From Hexactinellida sp. DTS-2022 (Eukaryota > Porifera > Hexactinellida), in contig JAPNXP010000001.1 in assembly GCA_028753945.1 (NCBI GenBank), positions 9,352,501-9,416,500 on the forward strand: a stretch of DNA of 64,000 nucleotides, given 5' to 3'. Made by a program: the position numbers and the translations under genes. This document shows, piece after piece, positions 1 to 11,554 of this stretch. Position 1 is the stretch's first letter, and every line of letters starts with the position of its first letter. The notes under the pieces were generated by a model. That model had not been told where the DNA came from. It saw nothing but the letters and a program-made list of their open reading frames with translations, and did no database searches.

Positions 1-1
1 A

Positions 2-2692
2 GTGCTCGCCAACATGGCTGTCTTTTGTAAGGAAAATAATTTCTTCTCACAAATGCATCACTTGTTTGCAGTCCAGCCTCTATGCAAGATTCTCAAACTG
101 AGTCTGGAGTCAGAGAGCTACCAGAGCGTGCTAACTTGCGTGGGCATTCTAACTAGGCTGTTTGAGGCTGGGGCTGCCAGGGGCCCGGTCATTAGCAGAG
201 AAGAAGACTTCGCTAAGAGCGTTCTACAGCTCAAAGGGGCAGTTGGACATCACAACTCTGAAATCGCTATTGCGTCCTCACAGCTGTTTGCTCTGATGCT
301 GAAACAAGACTTGACAGCCTCTCTCCAAACTGATAGCGAAGTTCTGGTGGTGTCGCTTCTCAGTGAAATCCACAAGCGCATCACTGCCATGGACAAGTCC
401 GAGCCTCTTCTGAAACAAGAATACCAAACTGAGAGCCGAGAAATTAACGATACCTTCCAAGATTATTTTTCAGCGATACTGTGCTGTGAGCTGTCAGCAT
501 TGAAAGCAGTTTTCGTAAGAGAAATAAAGCAAGTAGCTAGGTCGGATGCTCAAAGCGGGAAAGAACTGAAGGAGTACGTGCTTGTATTCTACGAGCAGTT
601 TATCTTACCGACATTCCTGGAATTCCTTTACTACTACTCCCCGAGGGTGACCACCCATTTCTGCCACATAACACTGGAGCTAGCTTGTAACATTCCGCAG
701 TCTCGGGAGCTCGTGAGCAGACTGGTGGAGAGCGGGCTCGTGCAGAACCTGTGGAACATACGTCTACGCAGGAGGGAAGAGGAGATGGAGATGTCAGTTA
801 ACCATCTCATCAAACAGTTCTGCTGTGTGCTGGCGTGTGACCAGGAGGAGAGCGTGTGCGTTTCTGAGTACATTGACTCATTCCTGGGATTAAGGATCGG
901 CGGTACATTCAATGAAATCACAAAATTTATGATAGAAAATGTAACAACCGGGAGATTGGATCAGCAGTTAATTGGATTCGTCTCTCTACTATACCTCACG
1001 GTTCAGAGGTCAGTTGTAGAGCTACTGTACTTCAAACAGTTTATAACCACCATTAGTCTCCACCTATTTAACAGGTGTAGCATGCCTTCGAGGAAACTTA
1101 AGCACATCCTCTTGAAGTATATTATTTTTCTTATTAGCTATCTCAGCAACAGTGAGGAGATAGGTGTGTGGGGACAGCAAGCTAGTGTTATGGATTCGTT
1201 GGAAGCTCAGTTGCGAGGTTTTACAGACAATGTATCACTCCTCTACACCCACCACATACTCATCATAAGATTTGTGTACTGCGTTAATGAGCCGTGTCTC
1301 GCACCGCTGAGAATGCCATTCCTCCGTCTATGGTTAATCCACTCGAAAGATATGCCAGAGCAGGAGGCGGAAGAGCGAGGGGAGATAATGCTAAAGTTGA
1401 TTCTAGCTTCAAATCAGCTGCCCATAGACATAGGCGCACTCTCTCATGAGTATCAACCGAATGTGAGAACAGGAATGTTCATACTATTAAAAAAGATTTT
1501 AATATCACCATCACGAATCTACGACGAAATATTTCTGAAAACTATTATATCATCTCTAGAGTACAGCCTAACTACCCCGAGAAACGAGCTGCTCGATGAA
1601 GAGTCGATCAATCAGCTCTTGCAACTGCTAATCCTAGCTTATCAGCTCCACTACAAGTACACGATACCCAGCATCAAACTCAGTTACCAACTAATCAACC
1701 TTGTTATTAACGATAATTACGATAGCAAAACGATATCTAACGCTTTTGATCTGATTAATGCGACGCTAAAAGTTGGAGCGAGTTTAAGAGATCAAGAAGT
1801 GTTAACGCTAACTGTTGGACATCAGGACTTCCTAGCTCGCAGCTTTAAAAAATATTTTAACAAAAACTCAATTGTATTCCAACATTTCGCGTTCCTGATT
1901 TCCACTTTGATAAAGCAGTGTATTCAATCCCAAGTTGCATTTCCAATTGAACTACAGTTCGAAGTTATGCTGCAGGTCCTGATGACCACAGACCACCACA
2001 TTCGGAGTGGCGCTTTGAATGTTATGTCGCGAGTATTCGAGACGAAGCAGCTCTCGCTATTCCAGGAATTCAAAACGGAAAAGTTCAAAATAGCTCCAAG
2101 TAAAAAGTTATTGCAGAGTCTTTCTGGTTTAGTTTTTCTGCTATACAATTTAATGGTAGACACAGATGCGAGCACCCAAGAGAATGCCACATCATGCCTC
2201 ACTTTTCTAATAGACTGTGCGTATTCGTTTCATTGGGACGATAAGAGTTTAAAAGACCTTTTCACTAATAAGTGGAATGACTATTTGCTGGAAACGTTAT
2301 TCCTGGGATTGGTCGATATCAGAGTAATTGTTATCACGCATTTCTGCAGAAAGCTCATTACCAAAGTCTACAGTCAAAACCCATCAGATAAATCCACACT
2401 ATACAATCAGGTGTTTAAACTGTTCACGACAACTAAATTGTCTCAATTATCTTCATTAGCCTTTTATGAATTCTTTCGGGAAAGTATTCCTCAGTTAGAA
2501 TCTACATTTGTAAGAGACACGTTAGACACTGTTTGCTACACGTTCGAAGCAGCAAAGAAGAGCGCAATGCCAGATAGCGAGCGTGACATGTACATCAGCG
2601 GAGTAAACATGGATCAAACGATGCCAATCACACATATACTAAGTATTCAGCAGAGAGGAATCGAAATCAATGCTCTTAGAATTAATTTGTGA
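2..2692 (+). CDS. Large helical-repeat (ARM/HEAT-like) protein, 3' portion; possibly MEI1-like
   Basis: One open frame enters from the left edge and runs uninterrupted for about 896 codons to a TGA ending at 2692, so the true start and probably upstream exons lie outside the window. The protein is almost entirely helical, leucine-rich and without catalytic motifs, membrane segments or low-complexity tracts, as in armadillo/HEAT scaffold proteins. Its size and all-helical character resemble the animal meiosis protein MEI1, but I can quote no diagnostic motif, so this is a weak suggestion only. The long intronless stretch is normal for this genome. The gene is convergent with EXOC8, whose stop lies about 510 bp downstream. 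Confidence 0.75.
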   Translation: MLANMAVFCKENNFFSQMHHLFAVQPLCKILKLSLESESYQSVLTCVGILTRLFEAGAARGPVISREEDFAKSVLQLKGAVGHHNSEIAIASSQLFALMLKQDLTASLQTDSEVLVVSLLSEIHKRITAMDKSEPLLKQEYQTESREINDTFQDYFSAILCCELSALKAVFVREIKQVARSDAQSGKELKEYVLVFYEQFILPTFLEFLYYYSPRVTTHFCHITLELACNIPQSRELVSRLVESGLVQNLWNIRLRRREEEMEMSVNHLIKQFCCVLACDQEESVCVSEYIDSFLGLRIGGTFNEITKFMIENVTTGRLDQQLIGFVSLLYLTVQRSVVELLYFKQFITTISLHLFNRCSMPSRKLKHILLKYIIFLISYLSNSEEIGVWGQQASVMDSLEAQLRGFTDNVSLLYTHHILIIRFVYCVNEPCLAPLRMPFLRLWLIHSKDMPEQEAEERGEIMLKLILASNQLPIDIGALSHEYQPNVRTGMFILLKKILISPSRIYDEIFLKTIISSLEYSLTTPRNELLDEESINQLLQLLILAYQLHYKYTIPSIKLSYQLINLVINDNYDSKTISNAFDLINATLKVGASLRDQEVLTLTVGHQDFLARSFKKYFNKNSIVFQHFAFLISTLIKQCIQSQVAFPIELQFEVMLQVLMTTDHHIRSGALNVMSRVFETKQLSLFQEFKTEKFKIAPSKKLLQSLSGLVFLLYNLMVDTDASTQENATSCLTFLIDCAYSFHWDDKSLKDLFTNKWNDYLLETLFLGLVDIRVIVITHFCRKLITKVYSQNPSDKSTLYNQVFKLFTTTKLSQLSSLAFYEFFRESIPQLESTFVRDTLDTVCYTFEAAKKSAMPDSERDMYISGVNMDQTMPITHILSIQQRGIEINALRINL

Positions 2693-3204
2693 AATAGTAA
2701 TACTATGTCCAGACTTGGCATCACGCAATGGCTCAGTGAGATCTATTAATGTTGCTACTCACTCACTCAAATGAAGAATTAGAATAGTCGAGTTAAAGTT
2801 AAAAGAACATGATAAAATATAAATTTCTGGGCCAGAACTCCCACGAGTGTTTACAAGTCGATTTAAATAAAATAATTTCAAAGTGTCGATTGTTTTTCAA
2901 ATGAAATATGTTTGATATCATTCAATTAAAACATACTACTTGATAACCTGTTTAATTAGAGCTAAAATTGGCTTTATCTCATTTGCAGACTTTTGACTTT
3001 CCCTGTGCACAATCCATCTGTTGCTAAATATTGTGCATTAAACTAATTAGTTGAATGATACAGTATCATATCTTGATACTGTATGTAAATTAACTATAGT
3101 TTATCCCAGAAACAATTTGCTCCATGATTTGACAAATAGAATATTCACATAGTACAGCAGCTTACCTTGAAACTGTCAATAATTACAGACTTAAGATTCG
3201 TATC
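2693..3204. other. Convergent intergenic spacer
   Basis: AT-rich gap between two convergent genes. It holds A/T-rich polyadenylation-like signals, such as AATAAAATAATT near 2866, and a short inverted repeat around 3058-3085 (GATACAGTATCATATCTTGATACTGTATG region). I see no coding potential. Confidence 0.5.
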
Positions 3205-5608
3205 CTATATCTCGTCATCCCCAATGCTGGGTCTCTTCAGATAGACAGAAGACCTCTTACTAGGGACCTCCAGGTGGCTGTACTCTTTAAGCTCCGTATG
3301 CTGTTTCTCCACAGCTGATCGGTACTCTGCTAGCTTAAGGGCCACTCGTCCTGTCTCCTCCTCCACCCATATCTCCAGACAGGGAATAACCGTAGCGTAA
3401 ATAAATCTCATGCTCTTGAGTAGGAACGACTTAATACTCCTGTCTTCCTGCAGGCCCAGCGTCTCGGTTAGAGCAGCCAGGTGGGCCCTGATCAGACTCT
3501 CCAGGCTCTCCTGCAGACGGTCATACAGCTCCGGGAGCGCCACCTTGAGGGAATACAGGGTGAATTCGTGGAGGACAACACACAGGCTGATGGTTGCTTT
3601 TGTTAAGTCAATCACTCCGTCGTCAAACACTTCATTCGAAAAGTCGTTAACGCCAAGAGCTACCATGCTCTCTGTTATCGATTTGAGGAGAGGTTGGTCA
3701 GTGGCGAGGTCATAGGGCCGCCAGGAATCGGAGTCTTTCGAAGACACAGGCAAAGATGCCAGTATGTTGTCCGTCCTAATTCTCAGCTGATCCAGGAGCG
3801 GAGTCTTGATGGAGAGAAGGAACGAGTGCCCTAGGTCCATGCCTATCTCATTCATTTTAGTTGCCCAGAATAACGTTATTTCCATGCACTCAATTGGCTT
3901 GTCTAGCTCTGGGGTTTGGAAGGCGTGTTTGCAGAAGAGAGTGCTGAAGTACTTCAGTTCCTAACACAACAAGCAATTACACATCAACAGTTTATAGCAA
4001 TGAACAATGCACTCGGAGACAACAGGATGCTAATCCTCACCTGTACACACCAGACTACGAATGTGCTGTAGCAGGCTATGTTGCTGCCAGCTCCCTTCTC
4101 GCTCCCCTCGCCCCCGAACGCTTGCTGGAACTCAGAAGAAGTGTCCTGCAGCCCCTCGAAGAAGGTGCGAGACAGTTTGTCGATGAATATGATGGTAGCG
4201 CCCTCCCCCTTCTGCTGCAGGAGGTCGTACCTGACGAGGCGGGACCTGTTCCTCAGGAACAGCTCGCAAGCCTGCGCGTTCCTGTCCAGGCGCAGCAGCA
4301 GCGCCACAGCTCTGCGAGAGGCGCGCGGCCCGCCCCTCAGACTCGCGCCTCTGCTCACCCGCAGCTCCTGCTTCAGCGCCTCTCCCAGCTGCTTCACGCG
4401 CAGGTCTATGCGGGCTCTCACGTCACGCAGGGCGTGGCTGTCAGTGAAGTCTTTCAGGTAGGACTTGCCTCTCTCCACCTAATCACCGGTAATCTCACTT
4501 AGCATGTTAAGGCAGTCACAGCTGACCTGCTCCACTGCCTTCTCGAAGTCCCTCTGCGCTATGAGCACGTCCAGCTGCTCGGGCATCTCCTTTATCCAGT
4601 CCTGCTGCAGGTCCAGCTGCTGCTGCTTGAGACTCATCTGTCGCGTCACGGGCACCGACTCCTCGAGACTGGTCTTCTTGCTGGAAGAGTTCTTCAGCTT
4701 AGCTCGGCCCGCTTTGTACTTCCTCTTGGTGTCTTCCAGCACCGAGATCCACTGGCACTTCTGCTCAGGCGAGTCTGCCGAGTAGAGATGGCTGTCTGGG
4801 AACTTTAGAATCTTGAAAGCGTTCCTGAGTCTGAGAGTAGCAGAAGTGCTGCCTCTGGTGTTCCCACTGTCCTTGACCAGTACCACGGCTAGATTGTCCA
4901 GCTCTATTAAGATCTGGAACCTGTAGGGACTACTGTAACTAGCTGCTGGCATAATGCGGTGACCGGATTACCTGAACTGCACGGGGCCTCTCCTCTGTCT
5001 CTTCCGGAGGTAGGTGGCTATGAGGAGAGAGTCGTTCAAGAGGAAGGCTCTGATCTTACGGAGCTCCTCCCCGCTGTCCGGGTCGATCTCCCGGAGATTC
5101 CCAGCGAACACCACGCACCTCCCAGGCACGTCCGTCAGGTGGGAACACCCCTCGACTATTTCTAGGAGGTAGGCCAGAGACCTGGGCTCCTCTCTCTGCT
5201 CCTGCGTGTCTCCGTCCGTCCCATCGTCCTGGCTGCCACCAGCCAGCTTCAGGCCCAGTGAGCTTATCTACAAGGTTATAAGCGGTTAGTATTGTATGTA
5301 TTGTAGCTATAGGGTACCTGTTTGTTAGCGTCGAATAGCTGCTCTTGCTCGTAGAGGATGTGGTTAATCTGATGCATCTCTGTTTCCAGCTGAGACACGT
5401 CTTTGCTGGTGTCGATGAACTGCTGGTAGTTCTTGTACACGTTCATCTTGAGGTCGTGTGCTGTCTCCTCTGCTACGGCCTGTATCTTCTGTCGGGTGTT
5501 CTCCAGGTTGTCCCGGGTGTCCGACTGACATAGGTTCTGTACGAACTCGTCAGGGCTGAATGGCTCGTGTCGGAGACGGCTCTTCAGCTCTCGGACGGAA
5601 ACATTCAT
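3205..5608 (-). CDS. EXOC8: Exocyst complex component 8 (Exo84)
   Basis: Five exons: 5608-5318, 5267-4972, 4938-4527, 4478-4041 and 3960-3205. They join in frame to about 730 aa, close to the family length of about 725. The N-terminus has the Vps51/Exo84 helical region with the family motif AEETAHDLKMNVYKNYQQFI. A PH-like domain follows (about residues 130-250), then the Exo84 C-terminal helical bundle with GASLRGGPRASRRAV and ACELFLRNR. Exo84 is a subunit of the octameric exocyst that tethers secretory vesicles to the plasma membrane and binds Ral GTPase through the PH domain (family knowledge). The four introns are tiny (50, 33, 48 and 80 bp). The 33 bp one (4939-4971) was set by the only frame-preserving GT-AG pair. 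A CAG lies one base before the ATG. Confidence 0.93.
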
Positions 5609-5810
5609 TCTGTTTACCTGAGTGGTTGTATAGACTGTGTAGCAGTCTTCTATTTAGTTTTTAATCGGTATAATCAGTTCATATGAGCAACTTGCTATAG
5701 ACAGCAAATGTAATGCAAACTGTAATTGTATCACGTAATAATATTATTGCTACAAACTTTTCTATATAATTATTTCCCAATGCAATAGTGTTACAACCGA
5801 GATTCCTAAT

Positions 5811-6377
5811 TCACCCAAAGAACTTGACCCCGGCATCGGACAGGTCGGGGTTCGACCGCTGAATAATCTGAGCCTTCCCTTCAGACTGCAGGGCCTGCAG
5901 CGACTTGACAACCATCATGAGGTCCAGACCGTAGAACTCCTCGCCCGTCGTGTCCTCTCCTGAGTGCAGCTCGTACAGGGTGCATACCGAGTTCATGAAT
6001 CCGTTGTCAGAGGCCCACTGGTATATGAGCGCACCCCATTCCTTTGGAGTGCGCCACATAACGAGACACCGGTCTTTCTCTTTGTCCTGCCACTCTAGGT
6101 TTCCTCTGGACTCGAGAGTGTTCAGCATTAGAACAGCAGTCTCTCTCGGCAACACTCGCTTTAACTGGGAGTTGACAAATATGGGAGAACTCGCCAGCGC
6201 TTCTGTCAGGTCTAACACGTACAATTTGTTGTATTTGAAGTAGTTAAGAATTAGGCTACACCACGCATCGATCTGCTTAGTTCTCGTGTCGAGGTTGGTC
6301 TGCAGGGTATAAAAGGGAGGATAGTTGTAGAGCATGGGCCATTCGAACTCGCTCATTGATTGACTCGCCATATTCAA
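5811..6377 (-). CDS. VPS25: ESCRT-II subunit VPS25
   Basis: Intronless gene of 188 codons. The N-terminal PPFYTLQ motif, which contacts VPS22/VPS36 in the family, is followed by two winged-helix domains with the typical segments KQIDAWCSLIL, LPRETAVLML, RGNLEW, LYELHSGEDT and EEFYGLD. VPS25 occurs twice in the Y-shaped ESCRT-II complex and recruits VPS20 (ESCRT-III) for endosomal sorting. An internal ATG seven codons downstream (MSEFEWP) aligns better with orthologue starts, so the real protein may be about 181 aa. A TAG lies six bases before the first ATG. The gene is co-oriented with EXOC8, about 200 bp upstream of it. Confidence 0.95.
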   Translation of the reverse strand: MNMASQSMSEFEWPMLYNYPPFYTLQTNLDTRTKQIDAWCSLILNYFKYNKLYVLDLTEALASSPIFVNSQLKRVLPRETAVLMLNTLESRGNLEWQDKEKDRCLVMWRTPKEWGALIYQWASDNGFMNSVCTLYELHSGEDTTGEEFYGLDLMMVVKSLQALQSEGKAQIIQRSNPDLSDAGVKFFG

Positions 6378-8532
6378 CTATTATACTAAATATATTTGCA
6401 ATCTTATAATCTGGAATTTAGGAGGTATAACAATTATCTAAACTATAAATGTCAAGTTTGCTACAGTCCAGTGATTGAGAACTGCCTGTGGACTTATGTT
6501 AATTAACACACTTAACGCTATTGACAGTACAAAAGCAATTTACGAGTTTATCCTAATTAAATGGGAAACTACGCACACCCCACAAAGTTTAAACAGTTCC
6601 TATAATTACTCGGGTTGAATGTGCAAGCAAGCACTTAGATAAGATTGTTATCTCCCCTTTCTAGCAAATGAGAGATAACAATTTACAACACAGTTTAATT
6701 AGTACTCAATTGAAATGGTTAGAAACCTCTTAATGGAGTCTAATGAGATATAGTTCCAAGAACGTCTAATCTTACAATATTAATTAATATACCCAAAGTA
6801 GTAGAATAGATAATCTAAGTGCTGGTAATGCTGAGCACTGATAACAGAGGTGGGCTGAACAAATAGAATTGATAATACTGCTACGGAATCTGAACAATGC
6901 ATAGATCATTTTATTAGTTTATACAATGTCAATAGCTATTATTCAAATTTAGTATACCAAAACAGGCTTAAAACTTAATCTTTATCTCTCCAGCAGATGC
7001 AGCAAATCCACTGAATAACAAGTTTATCTACAGTGCATCAACCGCTATAATTATTCCAAAGTATTTATGGTATTGAATACGTAGTTAATGTAAAATTATT
7101 CCTCCAAAAGAATGTTTCCAAGTAAGTGATAATTAAAATTAAAATATTGAAACTTAATTATAATGGTAAATACCTCGCATAGCATCTGCTATAGAGTTAC
7201 GGCCATCAATTTAGTGGGTAAAGAATAGTTAGTGCAACTACTTCAATAATGGGTTAATGTTTTAAATTAGTTCAGTTATTGATAATTACTGGCATTGATT
7301 ACTTGTGCCATACATACAATTAACTAATCAGTTTGACACGATTTCATCCAATTTTATTAGCCTGCTTATTTGGAGATAGCTCAGAGCTCTACAATGTAAT
7401 ACGATCCTCAAATTCGGAGTGTCAAACGAATAGCGTGTGCTAGCGAAGCTAATTAAACCTGGGGTGTTATAACGGGGAGACCTTCCCATATTTTATGTTT
7501 TTAATCTAGATGTGTTGATGGAGATAAATATTGTCAGACTGTAATTATAATACAGTATATTTTGAAAACCGAGCACTTTGTTGTTTCTGAAAAGCGAGCC
7601 CGCAAATGGACTGTCTATAAGTTAAGCCCCAATTAGGCATGGCCCCGGTTTAAGAGCTTCACTGATATCATAATAAAAAGTTATTGCGAAATAAACAAGT
7701 CTTCTCTATGCTGTGAGCTAACTAAATATAATTCATTCTTACAATTTAACTCTCGAAAAGTATAATTTAAAAACAAATTAAATTAATTATTGTAATGCAT
7801 AATAACAATCCACTTTGTTATCACTACTCATAGAAGGTTAGTGTCCTAATAGCAGGATAGATCTATTATTTAACGTATTAATTGATGAGTCACAAGTGGA
7901 ATTTGTAAAGATAAGCATAGGTGTATCAAATCTGTTTTCATTTGATTAGTATATCAGTATACTTGTATGTGTGCGAACCTCAACTAACAATTATATGTAG
8001 ATTGGTGAGTAATGACAGCTCATACACATAACATACTAGTGTACTATAATCGAGAGTAATTAGGTTCAGACTTGTTAACACGCCATTAAGTGCTTCCTCT
8101 AACATAAAATCTCCAATAATTGTCTTCTATAATCGATTGTATGTTGACTATCATATTTAAAATATCCAGCCAATAATGCGAACTTTGGTCGTATAAAAAT
8201 GGATTTAATCCAAAAACCAACTTAATCAATTACTAATAAGATATGAAAGATAATAAATGGCAGTATATAAATATGCCTTTAGTCAATTATGTTAATCATT
8301 CAAATAGTTTCTGAGAAGTGTCTCAGTTAGAATATTAAGTAATCTCAAGCATCAAGTGGATATCAGCTTTGCGTGATTAAGATACCCAGAATCAAGTGAA
8401 AACAAGCCATCAAGTGTATCCAGAGAGAGTTATATAAATAATGCAGCATGTTGAGATTGAAAGAAGGCTCTACTAAACTAACACTCCCAAAATAGTATTA
8501 TTATAAACTCTAAATATTTGAGAACACATTTC
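6378..8532. promoter_or_regulatory. 2.1 kb intergenic region upstream of the homeobox gene
   Basis: AT-rich DNA between the divergent VPS25 and homeobox genes. Unlike every other gap over 1 kb here, it has no TIR element, TA-flanked MITE or tandem array that I can see. It has many homeodomain-type TAAT/ATTA cores, but these are also expected by composition. Absence of insertions next to a developmental gene is consistent with cis-regulatory constraint (inference). Confidence 0.35.
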
Positions 8533-9692
8533 ATGCGCTACGGTATGGATTGTAATTCAGTTTATCGCCAGTACATGCCGTCCTCACCCTCTCCTCACAT
8601 CATGGAATTGCATCTGCAGAAAGACGATTCTGAAATGTTAGACTCTGTTCCAGGTTCACCTGCAAAGCTGTTTAAGTCGAGTTTTACAATCGATAGTATT
8701 CTTGGGCGCCAGGAAATCGATGGCGCGGGCAGAGACGATGTTGATATTGTTTCTATTGAGAAGAAAACGGAAGAATTACGGACTTGTGCGGATCACTTAC
8801 AACACACAAAGCAAGCTAATATATGGGCCCCTTCCACCGCACCACTCACCCCTTCCTACAACATGATGCTCCTGCCAGGATTCGGTCTCTCCCCTCCACA
8901 ATTCCCTGTGATGGGGGCTCAGCCACACAGAGTTCTCTATACAAACCAAATGTGCACATGCGGGGACCCAGGCAAGTACCACCACATGGCCGTCCAACTT
9001 ACGAATGAACCGAACTACTCAGGAGGCATTGCGCTAGTCGACCCCTCCTTCAGACACCCTCTCTCTTTCCACGAATGCTATTTTCCAGGTAACTAACAAT
9101 GCATATTCTTTGTACAGCTTAACATAAAAATTGAATTTTGGAATTTTAAATTCACAATATAAATAAAAGATAAATTCTCAGTCCATTACTACCAAATTAT
9201 TTTTAGATGAATACTCAGATGATCTCAGTAGGGGGAGGCGAAGAAAAATGAGGACAGTGTTCACTGACGATCAGCTCTTAGGCTTGGAAGAAAGCTTTAT
9301 TAATAAGAAATATCTTACAGTACCGGACCGCTTGTCTCTCGCCAACAAATTAGGTCTCACAGAGATTCAGGTAAACTACAAGTTGTTAATTACGAAAATA
9401 ATTATTCGCTACAAAACTGGTATTAGCGCTTGGGTTTATAATAATGGTACTCATTTAAGGGCGAGTTAAATAAAGGTAGAGAGTTATAATATTAATATAT
9501 TACGTGTGTGTTATTCTTTAGGTGAAAACATGGTTTCAAAACAGAAGAATGAAGTGGAAGAAGCAAATGGAGCTCCCTACGTTACGGAGAACTCTCCTCC
9601 TGAACAGTCAGGAGGGCTGCTCGCTGAATGTAGACACCGAGGGGAGACAGCTAGATAGCACTTCTCGAGAAGAATACGTTGATCCAGTTTAA
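8533..9692 (+). CDS. ANTP-class homeobox transcription factor, BARX/BSX-like
   Basis: Three exons, 8533-9088, 9207-9370 and 9522-9692, give about 296 aa. Near the N-terminus the motif SFTIDSILG matches the eh1 Groucho-binding motif (F-x-I-x-x-I-L). The homeodomain runs from RRRKMRTVF across the second intron to WFQNRRMKWKKQ. That intron falls between homeodomain positions 44 and 45, a site reused in several NK-type genes. Q50, N51 and T47 (VKTWFQNRR), plus KYLTVPDRLSLANKLGL, resemble BARX and BSX (BarBsh) proteins most. It presumably acts as a nuclear DNA-binding repressor through eh1. The start is the first ATG after the upstream stop; ATGs at codons 5 and 15 are alternatives. Assignment to a single BARX/BSX orthologue is uncertain. 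Confidence 0.88.
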
Positions 9693-9900
9693 TACAGAAA
9701 ATTATTTATTATTAAAAATATCTGATTAAATTACATTCTTGATACGCAACACGGAGTATCCACATTAATTATAAATTTCTCATTTTAAATGTATTCAAAA
9801 GAATATGCATTATTCGTAATGTTTCGCTGCAATTAAATATTCACCGTTCTTATTAAATAATAAATTATGAACTGACTCGATTCCTATGAAATAATAAATA

Positions 9901-10056
9901 CAGTGGATACCGGATATAAGAACATCGTCGGGAACTGCATATAGTGTTCTTATAACCGACATGTTCTTATAACTGACATAAATTAAACAGGGTATATGGA
10001 AACCATTTTCCAATTTAATGTTCTTATAACCGGTGTTCTTATATCGGTATCTACTG
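9901..10056. mobile_element. Pogo/Tc1-like MITE, TA-flanked
   Basis: Starts CAGTGGATACCGGATATAAG and ends with the near inverse (CTTATATCGGTATCTACTG), flanked by TA dinucleotides at 9899-9900 and 10057-10058. A related internal block (cggatataag, cgtcgggaactgc) recurs inside the element at 34314-34735, and the left end recurs in the IWS1 intron at 55804. No coding capacity. Confidence 0.75.
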
Positions 10057-10088
10057 TATACTAAATAACTGTGAAAAGGTAAATATAT

Positions 10089-10240
10089 AGTAGAACCAGC
10101 ATAATCCGACCCCCTATAATCCGGAATTTAGCAGAACCGACACTTTCCTTATCCCAATGAGCGTCGGACTATGCATTAGAGCCCGCATAACCCGCATTTT
10201 TTCCTATCCCAACGGTGTCGGATTAAGCAGTTATACTGTG
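10089..10240. mobile_element. Pogo-like MITE (diverged)
   Basis: Left end TAGTAGAACCAGCATAATCC; right end reads as the imperfect inverse (GGATTAAGCAGTTATACTG). Internal CATAATCCGAC/GTCGGATTA inverted motifs are typical of pogo-type termini. Boundaries are approximate. Confidence 0.55.
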
Positions 10241-10249
10241 TACAACATA

Positions 10250-10318
10250 CAGTATACTCCACTTAATTGAGTCAAATTACCCTCGGACCAAAGTTACCCA
10301 ATTAAGCAGAGTATACTG
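10250..10318. mobile_element. 69 bp TA-flanked palindromic MITE
   Basis: Termini CAGTATACTCCACTTAATTG and its inverse CAATTAAGCAGAGTATACTG, flanked by TA on both sides. Same CAGT...TTAA style as other pogo-like elements in the window. Confidence 0.7.
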
Positions 10319-11554
10319 TAAATTAACTGATTAAAAAACTGGTACAATTCCCCGCAAAAAGTGTCATTGTATAGATATGAAGAAGGATGCGCTACGAGAC
10401 TCAATAATCATGCTTCTATCATATTTGCTGCATTCCACTTAAGTATCGATTGAGTGATGTTCATTAAGTATTTCTAATTGCAATATATCAAAATATCAAC
10501 TATTCTTAACCAATAAGTTATTAGTAAATACATTTCAATTATATCCTATCTGGGAATACATTTATATTTTGAATATACAAATAACATATAACAACACAGT
10601 TCTCTCAGTTGGCAAATAATAGGAGTATATCAAAAGAAACAGAGGAAATTCAAGTTTAGGTTCTAACTTTACAACATTTTATGTACAACAACAATTATTA
10701 TTGTGTGTACAATTTGAACAGTTAGTATATGAAACAGACTCAGCTGTTAGGCTAGGGTGTTTTTAAGGCCGATCTTGGTGTAAATTTTGCACCAAGATTT
10801 TAGTCCGAGGATAGTTTGAACTTTGAGCTAATAAACCGAAGAATTTATTAAGCAAGTCTACTGTGACTGGGAAAATAGTGTTTTGAGCATTTTTCTGAAA
10901 TTCCAAACATTATATATTTTAAAACAATCAAAATCAAGATAATATACATTAACAAACGATAAAAAACTATTCGGAAATAAATTGATCAATCTGTGGTGGT
11001 CATTTTTTCTAATCTAGAACATAAAATATTTTAATTATTGTCGCGAACGGCTGAATAATATAATTAGTTGAATCACAAGATAGAGATAATTAATACTGCA
11101 GAGGATTTTGTATCCGAATTTATGTACTATGAACTGGTAGCTGCATTGCTATCTCCAATTTGTTAGAAATTAACTGTTTAATTATATCATTAATGATTAA
11201 TAAAATTAATAAGAATTCAGTAATTAAGCTACCGTTTTCAATGAGCACTGCCATGCACTGAAAATTCATATTTTTAATTAAGATAACAGAAAGCTGTTTG
11301 ACTGTGCTTGAATTAGATATACACATTATAATCTATGAATTTTAGAGTATGATTAGTGGTTTGTCAACTCTCAGTCTATGGACAAGTGTTTAGCTATAAT
11401 ATATCCGCACGTTACTCACCAACGGCCCAACCAACCAATTTCCTTATAATCTTAATATAAAATATATAAATAATATCCTCTAATAGAAAAACAAAGTGTT
11501 TACAAAACAGAGATAAAATACTTACAATTCTCTCACCTGAGTCACCACATCCGT

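Larger units (their letters stand above)
9693..11554. other. Repeat-rich intergenic region
   Basis: Gap between the homeobox gene and the PH-domain gene. Three TA-flanked MITEs sit at 9901-10318 (listed separately). A short inverted repeat around 10770-10800 (GATCTTGGTGTAAA then TGCACCAAGAT) also occurs in the element at 19706-19860. From 10850 to 11550 I see AT-rich DNA without features. Confidence 0.45.

Noticed and set aside
4078-4502. Plus-strand frames opposite EXOC8 exon 4
   Set aside because: Shadow frames; the minus strand carries the conserved exocyst sequence.
9248-9469. Frame reading through the homeobox second intron
   Set aside because: It reads past the GT donor at 9371 into AT-rich intron; splicing to 9522 restores WFQNRRMKWKK.
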